Shown here in pieces: positions 18,301 through 26,461 of a stretch of DNA of 64,000 bases. Within the stretch, counting starts at the first letter, position 1. Every line of letters begins with the position of its first letter. This DNA is from JAJZNI01 sp035624785 (lineage in GTDB: Bacteria; Chloroflexota; Dormibacteria; Aeolococcales; Aeolococcaceae). Under the pieces are notes generated by a model. It was given only the letters and a program-made list of their open reading frames with translations, searched no databases and had not been told where the DNA came from. Where the stretch lies: positions 9,113 to 73,112 of the forward strand of contig DASPQV010000049.1 in the NCBI GenBank assembly GCA_035624785.1, written 5' to 3'. A program made the translations under genes and the position numbers.

Positions 18301-19677
18301 CAGCTCGACGGTCTGGACCACGTTGCCAGCGCTGGCGTTCGGGGCGGTGGTGGTCAGCGAGCGAGCACTGTCCAGCTCGGCCAACCCGTCGCTGGAGCTC
18401 CCCGCGAAGCCGGTCTCCACCGCAGCGAACGGGGAGCTGGCCGCCAGGGCCGCGTAGATCGGGGTGGCGTAGCCCCGGTTCAGCGCTTCGGTGAAGGAGT
18501 TGGTGGAGTAGGAGAGCGGGATCTGGCCGCGGCTGGTCGGGACGATGGTCGCGGACTCCGCCCCCGCATTGCCGCTGCCGCCGCCACCGTGACCGTTCAG
18601 CAGCGGGTTGAGACGCAGGTAGAGATGAAGGCCCGCGGGCGCTCCGGGGAGCGCGACCAGGCTGTACTGGATCACCACCGCCTCAGTCGAGGGATCGGTG
18701 ACGAAGTCGCTGACGATCGCGAAGTGCTGGGCGGTGTCCAGGGCGATGACCCGGCAGGCCATCCCGGTCTGGCCCAGCGAGCTGACCGTGTAGGTCATGT
18801 CGCGGGGCTGGAGGGCGGTGAAGCCGGGACCGGTGACGATCGGATCCAGGGTCTTGACGTTGGTGTTGTCGATGGTGGGGGCGTAGACGTCCGACAGCTC
18901 GCCGTCGGCCACCGTGTACCAGACCGTCGAGGCCGTGTCCGCGGCGGTGCCGACGCAATCCTTGCGCGCCTCGTCGTAGTAGGAGAGCCCACCGGGCGCG
19001 CCCCCCGCCTCGCTGCCCGGGCTGCCGATCGCGAGGTCGAAGACGTGCATCGAGGTGATGCCGCGACCGACCCCGGCGGACACGGCCGGCAGGGTCACCG
19101 ATGCCACCTCCTTGGTGGGATCGAGAGGCACGGCGGCGTAGGAGAGGCTCACCGGGATCGTCCCGGCGGGGTTCCAGCCGCGGGTGGTGGCGAGGAAGTC
19201 GGTGCCGGTCGCGGCAGCGCCGTCGATCCAGTCGGCGAAGCTGAGCGACGCCGTGGAGCTGGATCCGTCCGCGTAGGTGACTGTGAAGGTGCCGCTCGCC
19301 GACCCGAACGCGGCGGCGCCCACGATCCCGAGGGTGGAGCCGCGTCCGCTCAGGGAGATGGTCTGCCCGTCGGCGACGACGTTGTCCGGGCTGCCGGGCG
19401 CGACATCGGGCCAGGTGAGACCGAGACCGTCGTGGAGCAGGCTCTCCCCGGGGGCCAGCGCATCCGCGGCCAGCCCGGGCGCGGAGAACGAGTCCCCGAT
19501 GCCGTCGTAATTCCCGGCGCCGGCGCCGCCAGGCGTGGTGATGCCCACGTTGTCGAAGGCCTGCGCCAGGGAGACCCCGGTCGCGGAGGTGGTGGGGGCG
19601 GCGATCGCCATGCCCCCCATCCCGAGCACGGCCGCGGCGACGGCCGCACGAAATCGGCGATGACGAGCACGACGCAC
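15376..19677 (-). CDS. Large secreted GH15 glucodextranase/glucoamylase-like enzyme
   Basis: 1433 residues. The GTG start at 19677 has GGGAGG 7 nt before it and is followed by an Arg-rich signal peptide. Order: an N-terminal beta-sandwich (about 30-200, NYDGIGDSFSAPGLAADALA), the glucodextranase-type N domain (about 215-560), an (alpha/alpha)6 GH15 catalytic barrel (about 580-1070), an Ig-like module (VSGSTAAGATVDIAITG) and a C-terminal glucodextranase-type binding domain (about 1170-1433). Candidate catalytic acids are Glu755/756 in WEEQTGFSPSTMADEVAGL and Glu940 in WPVLSGENAEYQLLAG. It would release glucose from the ends of alpha-1,6 or alpha-1,4 glucans outside the cell. Exact linkage preference cannot be read. 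Confidence 0.88.
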   Translation of the reverse strand: MRRARHRRFRAAVAAAVLGMGGMAIAAPTTSATGVSLAQAFDNVGITTPGGAGAGNYDGIGDSFSAPGLAADALAPGESLLHDGLGLTWPDVAPGSPDNVVADGQTISLSGRGSTLGIVGAAAFGSASGTFTVTYADGSSSTASLSFADWIDGAAATGTDFLATTRGWNPAGTIPVSLSYAAVPLDPTKEVASVTLPAVSAGVGRGITSMHVFDLAIGSPGSEAGGAPGGLSYYDEARKDCVGTAADTASTVWYTVADGELSDVYAPTIDNTNVKTLDPIVTGPGFTALQPRDMTYTVSSLGQTGMACRVIALDTAQHFAIVSDFVTDPSTEAVVIQYSLVALPGAPAGLHLYLRLNPLLNGHGGGGSGNAGAESATIVPTSRGQIPLSYSTNSFTEALNRGYATPIYAALAASSPFAAVETGFAGSSSDGLAELDSARSLTTTAPNASAGNVVQTVELSLGSGAPAASSGGASGGDLGAYGGGSFDSASVCSPRRIAPGATATGVTSLSPVAIAAAAAGAAGLSTPPRPSAVSSQTVALGFGGTEASALESALDASAAPIAATFLQYQGQWLDYDSQLCSPGGAPGHGGTALSPADQAAYWLSANVIKASEDKSFVGATAASLSSPWGQAVSAGTPVNDLAPYFGSYREVFPRDAYETFTGFLADGDIGTARQMVEYWFDHMQLPDGSFPRNGLLNGEAAPDTGGLQLDETADPILAAWQAGMAGSASLYQDHIRPAADFLVANGPVDGVERWEEQTGFSPSTMADEVAGLVAAAAIAGVQGDTASQRLFLATADDFRQLILTTGITTDGPLSSSSYFMRLDKTGNPDQAGVTYTLNNGNTSPVDQRSVIDQGFLELTRLGELPASDPTVSNSLAVAASAIDSSTPSGTGIMRYNGDGYGDCDTGAVEVAANANCPLTGEPWATTDTGTGHPWPVLSGENAEYQLLAGNPAALQSDLDFMLNSASGVGLMPEQVWNFPDLAASAYGSDPTTASIGLIDGKPDGSAAPLTWAQAQLLRLLRDIQSGTLLDQPSIVAERYLPAPPATAALAVSSPLAVNGRDVPINLTRPSVTVNSASTVVSGSTAAGATVDIAITGTAAGASTPTTTITTVSADGGGAFSTSVALEPGSNSIEVAATAGSATDEAIFAVNNLFIPGTVILNVPAAPGGGNGPGYSPYTQPTGVYAYPTSSNFSPDSFRLTGLTVIDSGTTVSFRVGIENLVPTFGSLDGAQLFDLYIHAPSGQVPTGEVQSTAAASPFNYSIAAADAWNQVIEVDGFGGDCWVTPSSTTSGLTWSYPNCGGGIGTPAVSAAQLTPSGGDTPGIVTITVPASTLGAPASTAASAWAGWTFTLTLTGQDGFGFDDARTFAATPQPFNFGVCSTAEATTPPVPAICGFNPGSVPYVLDTIPPAGVNVQQELDPTVGPAVLQGVTVP

Positions 19678-19814
19678 GGCCGCACCTCCCAGCCCGAATC
19701 CGTCCCGTCCGCCGGCAGGCCCCGAGACCCAGCCGGCTGGGTAAGGATGGGATGGCGCTCCGGCGCTGTCAAGCGACGCCGCCGGCGCGCTCGTCGCGGC
19801 GCGGTGACAGCGGG

Positions 19815-20438
19815 TCAGCCTGGTTCCGCCTCCCGCTCGTCGCCCAGGCCGGCGGCTCGCCGGAGGGCGCGCAGCTGGATAACCTTGCAGGTCCCCGGGG
19901 TCACCCCCAGCGCGGTCGCCGTCTCGCTGACCGAGTAGCCGCGCAGGAAGCGCAGCTCGAGGATGCGGCGATCCCGGTCTCCGAGCCGGGCCAGGATGGA
20001 GTGGAGCCGGCGCTCGCCCTTCGGCAGCGGCGCTCCCGCCGGCCGGGCGCGCGTCTCCTCCAGCAGTTCCTCGGCCCGATGGGCGGAGCGCTCGTTGAAG
20101 TGGTCCGCGACCAGGCAGCGCGCGGTGGTCAGCAGGTATGCGTGGACCTCCTCCGGGGCCGCCTCCGGGCGCAGCCGTGGCAGGGCGCGGAGGAAGACCT
20201 GGGCGCAGACGTCCTCGCTGTCGGCGCGGTTGCCAACCCGGGAGAGCACGTAGCGGAACACCAGGTGGGCCTCGCGGCGGTAGACCACCGCCCAGTCCTC
20301 GGCGGCGGGCCGGGCCGAGGGCTCCAGGTGCAGGACATGGAGCGGCGCGCGCCAGGCCTCGGCGGCCGGTCGGGGGCCTCGGTCGTCCACGTGCTGTTCC
20401 ACGGGCGGCGGCCCTGCCCGGTTCAACAGCGTGGCCAC
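19815..20438 (-). CDS. ECF-type RNA polymerase sigma factor
   Basis: 207 residues from a GTG. Region 2 (VVYRREAHLVFRYVLSRVGN, ADSEDVCAQVFLRALPRL) and region 4 (ILELRFLRGYSVSETATALG, VTPGTCKVIQLRALRRAA) of an extracytoplasmic-function sigma-70 are clear. It has about 45 extra N-terminal residues. No anti-sigma gene is adjacent. It lies between the NHL-repeat gene and the giant GH15 gene, all on the minus strand, so it may direct expression of exported proteins such as GH15; this is inference. Confidence 0.9.
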   Translation of the reverse strand: MATLLNRAGPPPVEQHVDDRGPRPAAEAWRAPLHVLHLEPSARPAAEDWAVVYRREAHLVFRYVLSRVGNRADSEDVCAQVFLRALPRLRPEAAPEEVHAYLLTTARCLVADHFNERSAHRAEELLEETRARPAGAPLPKGERRLHSILARLGDRDRRILELRFLRGYSVSETATALGVTPGTCKVIQLRALRRAAGLGDEREAEPG

Positions 20439-20459
20439 GGCTCGCCGGATGCCGCCGGC

Positions 20460-20488
20460 CGCGGGGGCCGGGGGAGCGGGCCCCCGCG
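20460..20488 (-). terminator. Hairpin terminator after the NHL-repeat gene
   Basis: Perfect 10-bp inverted repeat, CGCGGGGGCC (20460-20469) and GGCCCCCGCG (20479-20488), with a 9-nt loop, in the gap between the NHL gene (ends 20552) and the start of the sigma factor (20438). Confidence 0.55.
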
Positions 20489-20551
20489 ATGCCGGTCGCG
20501 GGAGCCCGCTCTCAGACCGGTGTCCGGATCAGCGACCCGGAAGCCGAGACC

Positions 20552-21676
20552 TCAGTGGAGCAGGTTCAGGGTGTTGCTGCCGTCGTCGACGAAGTAGATG
20601 CCGCTCCCCTCCGCGGCGACGGCGAGGCCGAACAGGGTCCCGTTGCCGTTGGGCAGGCCCGAGACCGGGGTGTTGTCCAGAGTCATCACCGCTACCTGGG
20701 CACCGCCGGGGGTGGTCTCGACCAGGTTGCCGTTGATGCCGTTGACGGTGAGGATGTCGCCGTTCGGGGCGATCGCCAGGCCGAGCGGCCCGTCGAGCGC
20801 TTCGCCCGCTGAGACCGTCATGCCCCGCTGGGATGTGGTTCGGCTGATCGCGTCGGGGATGGCCGCGATCCGGTTGCTATCCGTGTCGGCCACGTAGAGC
20901 GTGCCGTCGCGACCCAGGCCGACGCCGGTGGGCCCCACCACCAGCGCGGCGGGATCGGTGCGCTCCAGGAAGCCGCGACCGATCACCGTCTCCGAGGTGA
21001 CCAGGGGTGCGTCACCGGCGGTGGAGATCGCGATTCGGACGACCGTCCCGCCGTCCACCGAAGCGGGGCTGGCCTCCTGGGTGCCGTTGAGCACGTTGGT
21101 GACGAAGAGGAGCGCCGAGCTGCTGCGGTCGAGAGCGGTCATGTCCCAGGGGCCGTTGAGGGGCGCGCCGGAGATGGTCTCGACGGCCTGTCCCCAGCGG
21201 TTGACGACGATCAGGCACCCGGGCTGCATCGTCGCCGACGTGCCATCGCTGGTCGGCAGGCTGCCCACGATGACCCAGCCGCTGCGCAGGGACACCAGCG
21301 CGGTGGTGAGGCCGACCCCTCCCGGGCAGGCTCCGCCGAGGTGATCAGGGACGAGATGAGCGAACACCGTGACCCTGCCCTTCGGCGAGATCTCGACGAT
21401 GGTGCTCCCGGTGCCCTGCAGGTTGTTGCGATTGTTGAAGTTGCTGACCAGCACGTCACCGGCGACCAGGCGCCCGGCGGTGACCGGCACGATCGCCACC
21501 CCGTAGGGATTCACGTCGCCGTTGGCGGGGATGGTCGACGCCACCGTCGAGATGGTGCCGAGGGGTCCGGCGAAGCTGCCCGGTGAGGCGGCGAGGACTG
21601 GCACGGCGGCCAGGCCCAGGCCCGCCGCGACGGCCACGATCAGGGAAATGCGCAGCAGCGCTGCCGAAGGTCGCAC
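20552..21676 (-). CDS. Secreted NHL-repeat beta-propeller protein
   Basis: 374 residues from the GTG at 21676, chosen because AGGAGG lies 9 nt upstream on the same strand and the signal peptide (VRPSAALLRISLIVAVAAGL, cut near VLAASP) starts there. The mature protein is a series of NHL/SMP-30-like blades (NPYGVAIVPVTAGRL, GPTGVGLGRDGTLYVADTDS, GPLGLAIAPNGDILTVNG, LFGLAVAAEGSGIYFVDDGS). Such propellers bind ligands or proteins outside the cell and rarely have a known enzyme activity. It is divergent from the dipeptidase gene. Confidence 0.85.
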   Translation of the reverse strand: MRPSAALLRISLIVAVAAGLGLAAVPVLAASPGSFAGPLGTISTVASTIPANGDVNPYGVAIVPVTAGRLVAGDVLVSNFNNRNNLQGTGSTIVEISPKGRVTVFAHLVPDHLGGACPGGVGLTTALVSLRSGWVIVGSLPTSDGTSATMQPGCLIVVNRWGQAVETISGAPLNGPWDMTALDRSSSALLFVTNVLNGTQEASPASVDGGTVVRIAISTAGDAPLVTSETVIGRGFLERTDPAALVVGPTGVGLGRDGTLYVADTDSNRIAAIPDAISRTTSQRGMTVSAGEALDGPLGLAIAPNGDILTVNGINGNLVETTPGGAQVAVMTLDNTPVSGLPNGNGTLFGLAVAAEGSGIYFVDDGSNTLNLLH

Positions 21677-21798
21677 GGTCCGGTTCCTCCTGTGCCCGAG
21701 AGCCCCCAAAGTGGATACGCCGGCGGGTTACGGCCGCATCACCTCATGCGCTCACCCGCGGCCACCGGGAGGGGGCGGCGAGGTGGCAGGATCTGGGT

Positions 21799-22935
21799 AT
21801 GCCCGAGCGTGCCGCCGCCGACCTGGTGGCGGAGGCCCGGGCCCTGCTCGCTGACGCGCCCGTCTTCGACGGCCACAACGACCTGGCCTGGGAGATCCGG
21901 CGCCTCTCGGGCGGCGACCTGGCCGCGGTGGATCCCGGCGCTTCGCTGGCGGGCCGGACCCACACCGACCTCGAGAGGCTGGTCCGGGGTGGGGTCGGAG
22001 CCCAGTTCTGGTCCGTCTACGCCCCCTCCAACGTGCCGGAGGTGGAGGCCCTGGCGATAACCCTGGAGCAGGTCGACCTGGTGCGGCGCATGGTCGATGC
22101 CCACCCCGGCCGGCTGGCCCTGGCGGTCAGCGCCGGGGACTGCCTACGGGCCCGCGCCTCCGGACGCATCGCTTCGCTGCTGGGTGCTGAGGGGGGCCAC
22201 TGCATCGCCGGGTCGCTGGGCATCCTTCGCGACCTCCACCGGCTGGGCGTTCGCTACCTGACGCTCACGCACAACGACAGCACCGCCTGGGCGGATTCGG
22301 CGACGGACCAGCCGCGGGCCGGCGGGCTCAGCGACCTGGGCCGGCAGGTGGTGGGAGAGATGAACCGGGTCGGGATGCTGGTCGACATCTCCCACGTCGC
22401 CGTGAGCACCATGCACGCGGCCCTGGACGCCACCACCCGCCCGGTGATCTTCTCCCACTCCTCGGCGCGGGCCCTGGTCGACCACCCCCGCAACGTGCCT
22501 GACGATGTCCTGCAGCGGCTGAGCGGCAACGGTGGGGTGTGCCAGGTGGCCTTCGTCCCCTCCTTCGTGTCCACGCCCTGCTGGGAATGGACCGAGCTGG
22601 CCCGGCGGACCATGGCCGAGCGCGGCCTCGACGCCTCCGACCTCGAGGCGCGCATGCGGTTCGAAGCCACCTTCGCTGCCGAGAGCCCCCCGCCCCGGGC
22701 CAGCGTCGCCGACGTGGCCGACCACGTGGATCACGTTCGCGAGGCGGCGGGGGTCGACCACGTCGGGCTGGGCGGCGACTTCGATGGCACCGACCGGCTT
22801 CCGGAGGGCCTCGAGGACGTGTCGTGCTACCCGCACCTGATCGCCGAGCTGCTGGCTCGCGGCTGGAGCCGCGACGAGCTGGCCAGGCTCACCTGGGCCA
22901 ACGCCCTCAGGGTGGTGGGGGACGCCTGCGCCTGA
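21799..22935 (+). CDS. Membrane dipeptidase (peptidase M19, renal dipeptidase family)
   Basis: 378 residues from the ATG at 21799. The binuclear zinc ligands of M19 are visible in order: His-x-Asp in FDGHNDLAWEI, the bridging Glu in LLGAEGGHCI, His in VDISHVAVST, His in IFSHSSARALVDHPRN, and the Asp in VGLGGDFDGTD. The enzyme hydrolyses dipeptides, including those with D-residues. No signal peptide is seen, so it is probably cytosolic. A longer upstream frame (to 21583) overlaps the divergent NHL gene and was rejected. Confidence 0.92.
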   Translation: MPERAAADLVAEARALLADAPVFDGHNDLAWEIRRLSGGDLAAVDPGASLAGRTHTDLERLVRGGVGAQFWSVYAPSNVPEVEALAITLEQVDLVRRMVDAHPGRLALAVSAGDCLRARASGRIASLLGAEGGHCIAGSLGILRDLHRLGVRYLTLTHNDSTAWADSATDQPRAGGLSDLGRQVVGEMNRVGMLVDISHVAVSTMHAALDATTRPVIFSHSSARALVDHPRNVPDDVLQRLSGNGGVCQVAFVPSFVSTPCWEWTELARRTMAERGLDASDLEARMRFEATFAAESPPPRASVADVADHVDHVREAAGVDHVGLGGDFDGTDRLPEGLEDVSCYPHLIAELLARGWSRDELARLTWANALRVVGDACA

Positions 22936-22967
22936 CCCGGGCGGCGGCCGGGCTCGGGGTGCATACA

Positions 22968-22986
22968 GGTACCGGGTAGGGGTACC
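22968..22986. promoter_or_regulatory. Candidate CsoR operator of the copper operon
   Basis: GGTACCGGGTAGGGGTACC at 22968-22986: two GGTACC half-sites separated by 7 nt, directly in front of the copper ATPase ATG. CsoR operators are GC-rich pseudo-palindromes with TACC...GGTA arms, and a CsoR gene lies downstream in the same operon. A possible -10 (ATACAG at 22963-22968) abuts it. Confidence 0.55.
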
Positions 22987-25314
22987 ATGCAGAGGATGGG
23001 CGCGCGATCCGGCTCGACAGCGGTGGGGCAGGCTCGCCCCACCCCGGTCACGGAGCCGGGGATCGGCGCCGGCCACCTGCGGCTGGCGATCACCGGCATG
23101 AGCTGCGCGGCCTGCGTCCGCCGCGTGGAGCGGGCGCTCTCCGGGGTCGACGGGGTTGGCTCGGCCAGCGTCAACCTGGCGACCGAGACCGCCGAGGTGA
23201 CCGTCACCGCACCGGTGCCGGCCAGCCGGCTGGTCTCGGCGGTGGCCGGTGCCGGCTACGCCGCCGAGCTGATCCCTGAAGCGCGGACGGTGGGCGAGCA
23301 GGCCGTGGAGCGCCGGGTCCGCCGGCGCGCCGAGGTGTCGGCTCGGGTCAGCAGGCTGGCGGCGGGGGCGGCTCTCAGCACCGCCGTCCTGGTGCTTGGC
23401 TACGGCTTCAGCGGATCACCATGGTCCCCCTGGGCCCAGCTGGGTCTCGCCCTCCCGGTGTGGCTGTGGGTCGGCGCCGGCTTCCACCGCGGGGCGCTGT
23501 CGGCGGCCCGGCACGGCGCCGCCACCATGGACACCCTGGTCTCGCTCGGGTCGAGCGTTGCCTTCCTCTACTCGGCGGTGGCCACTCTCGCCCTGCCCGG
23601 GCGCAGCCTCTATTTCGACGTCGCCTGCCTGGTGGTCACGCTGATCAGCATCGGCAAGCTGATGGAGCTGGTGGCGCGCGGTCGAGCCAGCGAGGCCATC
23701 GAGTCGCTCGCCGAGCTCCAGCCGCGGGTGGCTCACCTGCTGGCCCGGGGGGCCTCCGCGGAGCGCTGGGCGGGCACCGCGCCGGTCGACGTGCCGGTCG
23801 AATCGCTCCGGATCGGTGACGTGGTCCAGGTCCGCCCGGGGGAGCGGATCCCCAGCGACGGGGTGGTCCTGGCCGGCCGCGGTGCCGTCGATGAATCGAT
23901 GCTCACCGGCGAGAGCCTGCCGGTCTCCAGGGGCCCCGGCGCCCAGGTGGTCGGTGCCACCGTCAATGCCCAGGTGGCGCTGGTGGTGCGGGTCGCCAAG
24001 GTCGGCGCCGAGACGGTGCTCGCCCAGGTCATGGCCCTGGTCGACCGGGCGCAGCGGGAGAAGGCGCCGATGCAACGGCTGGCCGACCGGGTCTCCGGCG
24101 TGTTCGTGCCGGTCATCGTGGTGCTCGCCGTGGCGACCTTCGCCGGCTGGATGCTGGCCGGCCGGGACCCGGTGGCGGCCATCTCTCCGGCGGTGGCCGT
24201 GCTGGTGGTGGCCTGCCCCTGCGCGCTCGGCCTCGCCACCCCCGTCGCGGTCATGGTGGGGAGCGGCCGGGGAGCGGAGATGGGTCTGCTGATCCGGGGT
24301 GGAGATGCCCTGGAGAGGGTTCGCACCCTCCGCGTCGTGGTCCTCGACAAGACCGGCACCCTGACCGTCGGCCAGCCCGCGGTCGTGGAGGTCGTCCCGG
24401 TGGGGTCGAGTGACGGACGCCGGGCCCTGAGGCTGGCCGCCGCAGTCGAGCAGGCGTCCGAGCATCCCCTGGCCCGGGCCGTCGTGGACGCGGTGCCCGC
24501 GGAGAGCCGTCTGGCTCCCGCCAGCGAGATGGAGGCGGTGCCCGGCGGTGGCGTCCGCGGCCGGGTCGGTGCCCTCGAGGTCAGCGTCGGCTCCCTGTCG
24601 TGGCTTCGGGAGAGCGGCGTGGACCTGGGCGATGCCGAGAGCAGCGCGGCGACGGCGGCGTTCGGGGGACGCACCCCGTTCGCGGTCGCGGTCGGGGGCC
24701 GGCTCGAGGCGGTGATCCTGGTGGCCGATCCCCTCCGCCCGGGGAGCGGCGCCGGTGTCGAGCGCCTCCGGGCCCTGGGCCTGGAGGTCGTCCTGGCCAC
24801 CGGTGACCTGCCCGGCACGGCCACCGCGATCGCCCGCCAGGTCGGCATCGCCGACGTCCGGGCTCAGCTGCGGCCCGCCGACAAGATGGCCCTGATCGGC
24901 GAGCTGCGATCCCAGCGCGGGCCGGTGGGCATGGTCGGCGACGGCATCAACGACGCCCCTGCCCTGGCGCTGGCCGACGTCGGCATCGCCATGGCCAGCG
25001 GGACCGGCGTCGCCATGGCGGCCGCGGACATCACCCTGGTCCACGGCGACGTCGAGGCGGTGAGCCGCGCCATCAGCCTCTCCCGAGCCACCCTCAGGAC
25101 CATCCGCGAGAATCTCGCCTGGGCATTCGGCTACAACCTGGTCCTGGTGCCGCTCGCTGCGATCGGCATCCTGCCTCCGGTGGCCGCCGCCCTGGCGATG
25201 GCGCTCAGCTCGGTGAGCGTCGTCCTCAACGCCCTGCGGCTGCGCCGTTTCGGCCGGGGCGCGCCGGCCCCACCCCGAGCGGCCCGGCCCATCCCGGATC
25301 CCAGCTCCGCATGA
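22987..25314 (+). CDS. copA: Copper-exporting P1B-type ATPase
   Basis: 775 residues. One N-terminal heavy-metal domain (about 31-98) has the GMSCAAC metal site. The membrane metal site is Cys410-Pro-Cys412 in VACPCALGLATP, characteristic of Cu(I) pumps. The phosphorylated residue is Asp454 in DKTGTLT. The TGES actuator loop (MLTGESLPVSR), the SEHPLA nucleotide motif and MVGDGINDAPALA are all present. It would export Cu(I) from the cytosol. It is the first gene of a copper operon with a CopZ-like chaperone and CsoR. The start could also be the ATG at 22996. Confidence 0.94.
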   Translation: MQRMGARSGSTAVGQARPTPVTEPGIGAGHLRLAITGMSCAACVRRVERALSGVDGVGSASVNLATETAEVTVTAPVPASRLVSAVAGAGYAAELIPEARTVGEQAVERRVRRRAEVSARVSRLAAGAALSTAVLVLGYGFSGSPWSPWAQLGLALPVWLWVGAGFHRGALSAARHGAATMDTLVSLGSSVAFLYSAVATLALPGRSLYFDVACLVVTLISIGKLMELVARGRASEAIESLAELQPRVAHLLARGASAERWAGTAPVDVPVESLRIGDVVQVRPGERIPSDGVVLAGRGAVDESMLTGESLPVSRGPGAQVVGATVNAQVALVVRVAKVGAETVLAQVMALVDRAQREKAPMQRLADRVSGVFVPVIVVLAVATFAGWMLAGRDPVAAISPAVAVLVVACPCALGLATPVAVMVGSGRGAEMGLLIRGGDALERVRTLRVVVLDKTGTLTVGQPAVVEVVPVGSSDGRRALRLAAAVEQASEHPLARAVVDAVPAESRLAPASEMEAVPGGGVRGRVGALEVSVGSLSWLRESGVDLGDAESSAATAAFGGRTPFAVAVGGRLEAVILVADPLRPGSGAGVERLRALGLEVVLATGDLPGTATAIARQVGIADVRAQLRPADKMALIGELRSQRGPVGMVGDGINDAPALALADVGIAMASGTGVAMAAADITLVHGDVEAVSRAISLSRATLRTIRENLAWAFGYNLVLVPLAAIGILPPVAAALAMALSSVSVVLNALRLRRFGRGAPAPPRAARPIPDPSSA

Positions 25315-25324
25315 GGAGACATCG

Positions 25325-25534
25325 ATGCCAGAGATAACGCTGCTGGCCCCCGACATCAGCTGCGAGCACTGCAAGCGGACCATCGAGACGGAGATGGGCA
25401 CCCTGGCCGGTGTCGCCGCGGTGGACGTCGACCCGCCCGGCCGGACGGTGAGGGTCACCTACGATGAGGCGCGGGTCACGGAGAGTGCCATCCGAGCCCG
25501 CCTCGACCAGATCGGCTACCCGGCGGCACGCTGA
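25325..25534 (+). CDS. copZ: CopZ-like copper chaperone (HMA domain)
   Basis: 69 residues, the size of a single HMA domain. The metal site is Cys13-Glu-His-Cys16 in DISCEHCKRTIE, with the beta-alpha-beta-beta-alpha-beta pattern ending in LDQIGYPAAR. The His inside the CxxC motif is a variant seen in several bacterial chaperones. It has AGGAGA upstream, 10 nt after the ATPase stop. It would deliver Cu(I) to the ATPase. Confidence 0.9.
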   Translation: MPEITLLAPDISCEHCKRTIETEMGTLAGVAAVDVDPPGRTVRVTYDEARVTESAIRARLDQIGYPAAR

Positions 25535-25543
25535 GGCGATGGC

Positions 25544-25822
25544 ATGAGTGCACCCGGCTACTCCCAGGACAAGGCCTCGCTCCAGGCTCGGCTGGCCCGC
25601 ATCGAGGGCCAGGTGCGCGGTCTTCGGCGGATGCTCGACGAGGAGCGCTACTGCATCGACGTGCTCACCCAGGTGACCGCGGTCAAGGCCGCCCTGGACC
25701 GGGTCGCTCTGGCCCTGCTCCACGACCATGTCAGCCACTGCGTGGTGGACGCCGTGCGTGAGGGCGGCGGCGACGAGAAGGTGAGCGAGCTGACCGCCGC
25801 CATCGGCCGCTACGTGAGCTGA
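25544..25822 (+). CDS. csoR: CsoR-family copper-sensing repressor
   Basis: 92 residues, all-helical. The Cu(I) ligands Cys37, His62 and Cys66 match the spacing of the M. tuberculosis CsoR triad (Cys36, His61, Cys65). Conserved DNA-contact residues are in ARLARIEGQVRGLRRML. It probably binds the palindrome at 22968-22986 in the absence of copper and so represses its own operon. It begins 9 nt after copZ. Confidence 0.93.
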   Translation: MSAPGYSQDKASLQARLARIEGQVRGLRRMLDEERYCIDVLTQVTAVKAALDRVALALLHDHVSHCVVDAVREGGGDEKVSELTAAIGRYVS

Positions 25823-25836
25823 CGGGGCGGCACCGG

Positions 25837-26454
25837 GTGAGCGGCTCCGGGCCCGCCGGCCCCGAGGTCATGGAGCTGCTCGATTGGCGCCGGCGCATCC
25901 GCGACCTGTACGCGGCGGTGCGGGCTGAGACTGATCCGCGGCGGGCATTCCGGCTCTGGTGCGAAACCCGCCGCGAGCTGTTCGGGTCGCATCCCCAGTC
26001 GCCCCTCCCGGAGGATCGGCGCAGCGCGATCCCCCGCTACTACCCCTACGACCCGGCGCTGCGGACCACCGCCCGGGTCTCGCCCGCGTCACCGGTGGAG
26101 ATCGCGCTGCCCGGGAGCGGAGGCCAGGGCTTCCCGGCGCGGCGCTTCGGTGTCGCCGGCTTCGAGCTGCTGGGTCAGGCCTGCGAGCTCAGCCTCTTCT
26201 GGCTGCTCGACTACGCAGGAGGGCTCCTGGTGGCGTTCCGCGACGCCACCACGGGAACCGAGACCTACGGGGGCGGACGCTACCTGCTGGACACCGCCAA
26301 GGGAGCGGACCTGGGCGGCGGCATGGAAGCGCTGCGCCTCGATTTCAACCTTGCCTACCAGCCGAGCTGCGCCTACGACCCACACTGGAGTTGCCCGCTG
26401 CCCCCGCCCGGCAGCACCCTGCCGCTGGCGATCCGGGCCGGGGAGCGGCTCTGA
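25837..26454 (+). CDS. DUF1684 family protein
   Basis: 205 residues from a GTG. It matches the DUF1684 pattern: an N-terminal LDWRRRIRDLYAAVRAE, RRELFGSHPQSPLPE, IPRYYPYDPALR, FRDATTGTETYGGGRYL and the C-terminal FNLAYQPSCAYDPHWSCPLP. The function of the family is unknown to me. It begins 14 nt after csoR and may be the last gene of the copper operon, although linkage to copper is only positional. It converges on the MFS gene with a 7-nt gap. Confidence 0.85.
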   Translation: MSGSGPAGPEVMELLDWRRRIRDLYAAVRAETDPRRAFRLWCETRRELFGSHPQSPLPEDRRSAIPRYYPYDPALRTTARVSPASPVEIALPGSGGQGFPARRFGVAGFELLGQACELSLFWLLDYAGGLLVAFRDATTGTETYGGGRYLLDTAKGADLGGGMEALRLDFNLAYQPSCAYDPHWSCPLPPPGSTLPLAIRAGERL

Positions 26455-26461
26455 GCCCGGG

